NCBI RefSeq assembly: GCF_032271945.1
Contig: NZ_CP130319.1
Location: 4,731,001 to 4,795,000 of the forward strand
Direction: 5' to 3'
Length of the DNA: 64,000 bases
Source of the DNA: Paenibacillus sp. MBLB1832
GTDB lineage: Bacteria; Bacillota; Bacilli; Paenibacillales; NBRC-103111
Numbering within the stretch: the stretch's first letter is position 1; every line of letters begins with the position of its first letter. This document shows, piece by piece, positions 61,665-64,000 of this stretch. The notes below the pieces were generated by a model. The model made no database searches. It had not been told where the DNA came from and saw nothing but the letters and a program-made list of their open reading frames with translations. The position numbers and the translations under genes were made by a program.

Positions 61665-62285
61665 TTACGCTAATTTATTGAATTTATTGTCAGTTAAATC
61701 ATTCAGTTTGTTAAATACTGTCTTATCACAATATAATATAGTCAAACTCTGGCCATCCGTGAAATAAATAAACATCTTACTCTTATTCCTATTATTCGCT
61801 TGTTTTGCCAAGATTCTTATTAGCTCAAAATCAAACCAATCATCATTAAATTCTATTGGCCAATGATAGTTCTTTCCATCTAATTCAAATGAAATACTTG
61901 CTTCTTCTTGATCAAAATCGACTCTACTGTCAATATTATTTAATGGCAAATCGCCTTGCGTTAATTCAACAAAATTTCTTACTAAAATATTATAGATACT
62001 CTCGTCTTCAATAAATTCAGTATCAAAATTCCAAACATCCTTAGACATTCTGATTTCCTTATCATTTTCATCAAATAAATCAGAACCGATCGTTGTAAGT
62101 AATAATATAAAAGGGTTTTCCTCGTAACATTCTCGTTCAAAATGGAATAATAGATTCTCCACTAAGCTACTTGATGCGTAATCATCAAAAGAAATACCTA
62201 GATTACATAATGTTTCTATCTGTTCTTCTAATGTTATGTTTACTTTTAGATTTTCTTTTTTATTCCGCTTGAAAAAGTTAAACAT
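61665..62285 (-). CDS. Unrecognised cassette protein 2
   Basis: 206 residues, acidic, AT-rich. The start (MFNFFKRNKKENLKV) is basic, the rest is mixed alpha/beta (LLFHFERECYEENPFILLLT, YIYFTDGQSLTILYC-like end). ATG 62285 follows AGAGG by nine bases. No family recognised; the style resembles single-gene immunity or accessory cassettes, which is only an impression. It is flanked by complementary sequences (see the finding on 61630-62347). Confidence 0.65.
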   Translation of the reverse strand: MFNFFKRNKKENLKVNITLEEQIETLCNLGISFDDYASSSLVENLLFHFERECYEENPFILLLTTIGSDLFDENDKEIRMSKDVWNFDTEFIEDESIYNILVRNFVELTQGDLPLNNIDSRVDFDQEEASISFELDGKNYHWPIEFNDDWFDFELIRILAKQANNRNKSKMFIYFTDGQSLTILYCDKTVFNKLNDLTDNKFNKLA

Positions 62286-62325
62286 CACCTGATTCCTCTC
62301 ATATAAAATTGTTTGCATCCCTTTC

Positions 62326-62400
62326 GTCTAATGTTGTTGTATTCACGAACCCGATAAACTTAAAGGAAAACTGAAGTCTAGGCCTTCCTGAACTACCTAC
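62326..62400 (-). repeat. attC-like element, copy C, half only
   Basis: Contains only the left part: CGTCTAATGTTGTTGTATTCACGAACCCG, as in A and B, with degenerate sequence after it. The right half with CGTGAATAC is missing, so this element is truncated. Confidence 0.6.
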
Positions 62401-62424
62401 AAAAGATTATACATCTATTATTCT

Positions 62425-62842
62425 TTAATATTCCTCTTTCAAGTTCTTTCTACTGAAAAACCTCAATGAGAATTGATAAGTTAGAGCACACAGTATCCAA
62501 TAACCAAAAATTAGAATATTATCAGGAAATAACAGGTTTAAACTCTTATTATCACTCAGCGCCAAATACGTCACTATTACCACTATCATCGAAAATCCCA
62601 AGTACAGCAAAGTTTCAACCAATAATATCACTTTATTAATTCTTCTTGTCATTAAGTTAATAATTTGAGAACAAGGTATTCCAATCAGTAGTAATACTGG
62701 GAAGGTAACAATCATAAACAATACGACTCCTAGTAAGCTCTCAAAAGGTATGCGCTATAAATATCAGAATTGTCAGTTGAAGTATTGTTGGGCAAACTAG
62801 AACTGCCACTAGAAATGAGAGTAAATAATGTTTTATCTTCAT
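62425..62842 (-). pseudogene. Frameshifted membrane protein gene
   Basis: An ATG at 62842 (GGTG-type site upstream) opens a 33-codon frame MKIKHYLLSFLVAVLV ... IFIAHTF that stops at TGA. The next frame runs on from FESLLGVVLFMIVTF and continues for about 105 residues with three to four membrane helices, ending NLKEEY. Removing one T from the four-T run at the junction (about 62743-62748) joins the two into one protein of about 138 residues. A TTG at 62721 behind AGGAG could allow separate translation of the second part. Family not recognised; it looks like a small polytopic membrane protein. Confidence 0.65.
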
Positions 62843-62879
62843 GGTTCACCGCTCTCAAATAGATCTGCATAGATTGCAG

Positions 62880-63043
62880 ATAACGTTGTTGTATTCACGA
62901 CGCCGAGAGGCTTAAGGTCACGAAGTGACCAGCTGCGCTTGCGCAGTTAGCCTCGCAGGTGGTCCGCCTGAATTCACTTCCTCGAAATCCCTCTGGCGGA
63001 CCGAGGGCCGAATGGCCCGAAGCGTGAATACGATGTTATATGA
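62880..63043 (-). repeat. attC-like structured element, copy B
   Basis: Left TAACGTTGTTGTATTCACG (GTATTCACG at 62891-62899), right CGTGAATACGATGTTATATG (CGTGAATAC at 63023-63031). Inside: GGTCAC/GTGACC and CTGCGC/GCGCAG hairpins, a GGTCCGCC/GGCGGACC stem around CTTCCTCGAAATCCCTC, and a GGGCC/GGCCC hairpin. Confidence 0.82.
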
Positions 63044-63158
63044 CGTTCTCCACTTCTTAGAGCTACTCAAAAATAATTATTTATTTCTCTAAATAAAGAT
63101 GCTGCCTAATATAAAATTTTTTTCTGTTTTATCGAATTTCCGAGATGAATTACCAATA
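63044..63158. other. AT-rich gap after the zinc-ribbon cassette gene
   Basis: About 115 bases without a gene. The sequence next to element B (TTATATGACGTTCTCCA) is complementary to that next to element A on the other side of the gene. Confidence 0.6.
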
Positions 63159-63473
63159 TTATCGCCTGTTATTATTCAATTCATTATCAATAAAATCTAA
63201 ATAAAAAGAACCGCCCTTAATTGAAACTTCATCATCGCATACACTACAATCATATATTCCTTGTCCATCTTTAATAGTTATGCCAGCACCGCATGTCGGG
63301 CAATGAAAATAATTCTTGGATTCAATCAAATGCTTATTAAATATTACACTTTCATTTGATTCATCTGTGTAAAAACCATTTTCGAGTTGAGTACTTTTGC
63401 ATTTAGTGCATACTGTTCTCGAATTACTCATTAAGGTTTGACAGTTTAAACATCTTTTCATTTTGATTTTCAA
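63159..63473 (-). CDS. Cassette zinc-ribbon protein
   Basis: 104 residues with four CxxC knuckles: CLNC and CTKC near the N-terminus, CPTC and CSVC in the C-terminal half, so two zinc ribbons. TTG at 63473 is the chosen start because GAGGGGG lies just upstream; the frame is open to 63536, inside the element border. AT-rich. No specific family recognised; it may bind nucleic acid or be an adaptor. Confidence 0.68.
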   Translation of the reverse strand: MKIKMKRCLNCQTLMSNSRTVCTKCKSTQLENGFYTDESNESVIFNKHLIESKNYFHCPTCGAGITIKDGQGIYDCSVCDDEVSIKGGSFYLDFIDNELNNNRR

Positions 63474-63532
63474 AATTATCCCCCTCTTTTTTTTATTGGT
63501 GATTTTAATTTCCATTTGCTCTTTGGAGAATG

Positions 63533-63698
63533 TCATATAAGGTTGTTGTATTCACTAACCCGAGAGGCTTAAGGCGCGTTAGCACCAGGTGGCTTCGCCA
63601 CTTAGCCAGGTGTTGTCTGCCTGAAACCCTCTTCCTCGAAATCCCTCAGGCAGACCAAGGGGCGTTAGCCCCGCAGCGTGAATACGGTGTTAGATGAT
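63533..63698 (-). repeat. attC-like structured element, copy A
   Basis: Left GTCATATAAGGTTGTTGTATTCACT-type end (GTATTCACT at 63548-63556), right CGTGAATACGGTGTTAGATG (63677-63696). Read on the minus strand the start ATCTAAC fits the RYYYAAC inverse core of attC sites, and on the plus strand GTTAGAT fits GTTRRRY. Inside: GTGGC/GCCAC hairpin, GTCTGCCTGA/TCAGGCAGAC stem around CTTCCTCGAAATCCC, GGGGC/GCCCC hairpin. Confidence 0.82.
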
Positions 63699-63745
63699 GT
63701 CGACGACAACTCGAGTAAACGCAAATATGCACTTTAAACTTTATG

Positions 63746-64000
63746 TTATTGAACTTTTTCTATTAATCTTTCAAATATATTCCTTTCATTTTCTCTCAGT
63801 TCCATTGCTATTTCCATTATAAAAGGTTTAGCAAAATCAGTTACCCTAAAATAAATTGGATCAGTATTTTGAAGATTAATAATTCCTTTGTTATGCAAGT
63901 CTTCTAACTCTTTAATCAAGTACTTACTAACATATGTTGCAATTACTTCATCTTTAACAATCAATTGTGGATGCCCAAACTCCGGGTCAGGCGCAATTTT
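63746..64000 (-). CDS. Partial cassette protein at the right edge
   Basis: The reading frame continues off the right end (the first visible residues are KIAPDPEFGHPQLIVKDEV), so only the C-terminal 84 residues are seen. They are helical and charged, with a possible winged-helix pattern (ATYVSKYLIKELEDLHNKGI, YFRVTDFAKPFI) resembling a C-terminal DNA-binding or effector segment. It is in the same orientation and style as the other array genes. Confidence 0.6.
   Translation of the reverse strand, partial: KIAPDPEFGHPQLIVKDEVIATYVSKYLIKELEDLHNKGIINLQNTDPIYFRVTDFAKPFIMEIAMELRENERNIFERLIEKVQ

Noticed and set aside
62880-63698. The 160-bp elements as simple MITEs
   Set aside because: They have inverted ends, but I see no target-site duplication, and the flanks pair across the genes rather than across the element, which fits cassettes better. 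The possibility is kept as a refuting test.

Overview
This window looks like a chromosomal segment of an endospore-forming Firmicute, most likely Paenibacillus or a close relative. The evidence is the gene content and order: a Spo0E-type phosphatase, a Phe T-box leader in front of pheS-pheT, the pheST-zapA-cvpA-...-mutS2 order known from Bacillus, the alaR-alaT pair, a preQ1-responsive queF, TTG/GTG starts with strong AGGAGG sites, and a sigma-W-like promoter on a pspA operon. There is no rRNA, tRNA, CRISPR array, prophage or complete insertion sequence.

Layout. 1-5.2 kb: Spo0E-like protein, alanine transaminase with its Lrp-type regulator, cysteine synthase, an MFS transporter. 4.6-6.5 kb: an envelope-stress operon read leftward (PspA, DUF350 membrane protein, a 27-residue membrane peptide, a zinc-ribbon protein) behind an ECF-type promoter. 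6.5-18.1 kb: mutS2, a four-helix membrane protein, a CuA-type cupredoxin lipoprotein, an IS1595-like remnant beside long G/T-rich microsatellites, cvpA, a ZapA protein with a 500-residue coiled-coil tail, pheT and pheS. 18.2-29 kb: MarR-controlled efflux, signal peptidase, aldo/keto reductase, glutaminase, a CopC-CopD copper protein, NikR, and a diguanylate cyclase with a partner receiver protein. 29.1-30.06 kb: a gene-poor stretch holding two tiny peptide genes, duplicated hairpins and a three-copy 115-bp repeat. 30-34 kb: 5-oxoprolinase genes pxpA, pxpC, pxpB coupled to an esterase. 34-39.8 kb: phosphorus scavenging (5'-nucleotidase, PhnD behind Pho boxes, fused PhnE, PhnC). 40-47 kb: nickel/cobalt permease with a NikR-like operator, a two-component system, YcnI, folate/thymidylate genes, queF, alkD. 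47-50.5 kb: a large secreted beta-helix protein. 50.6-59.3 kb: a molybdopterin oxidoreductase and an organosulfur module (HTH-substrate-binding-protein regulator, ABC transporter, flavin monooxygenase, TauD-like dioxygenase). 59.4-60.9 kb: serine dehydratase.

The last 3 kb (61.0-64.0 kb) are different: AT-rich, unrecognised or weakly recognised small genes, all on the minus strand, each separated by a copy of a roughly 160-bp structured element. The element ends carry inverted R-box-like and L-box-like motifs, the inner stems vary in a compensated way, and for two cassettes the sequence just before the gene is complementary to the sequence just after it. This is the arrangement expected of an integron cassette array (attC sites without a visible integrase), which is very unusual for a Firmicute. 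I regard it as the most interesting part of the window.

Working together: several genes form regulons across the window. NikR (25.4 kb) probably controls the nickel permease (40 kb). YcnJ (23.3 kb) and YcnI (42.8 kb) are normally neighbours and act in copper handling. The nucleotidase and phn genes form a phosphate-starvation group. The sulfonate transporter, two oxygenases and a fused regulator form a sulfur-starvation group.
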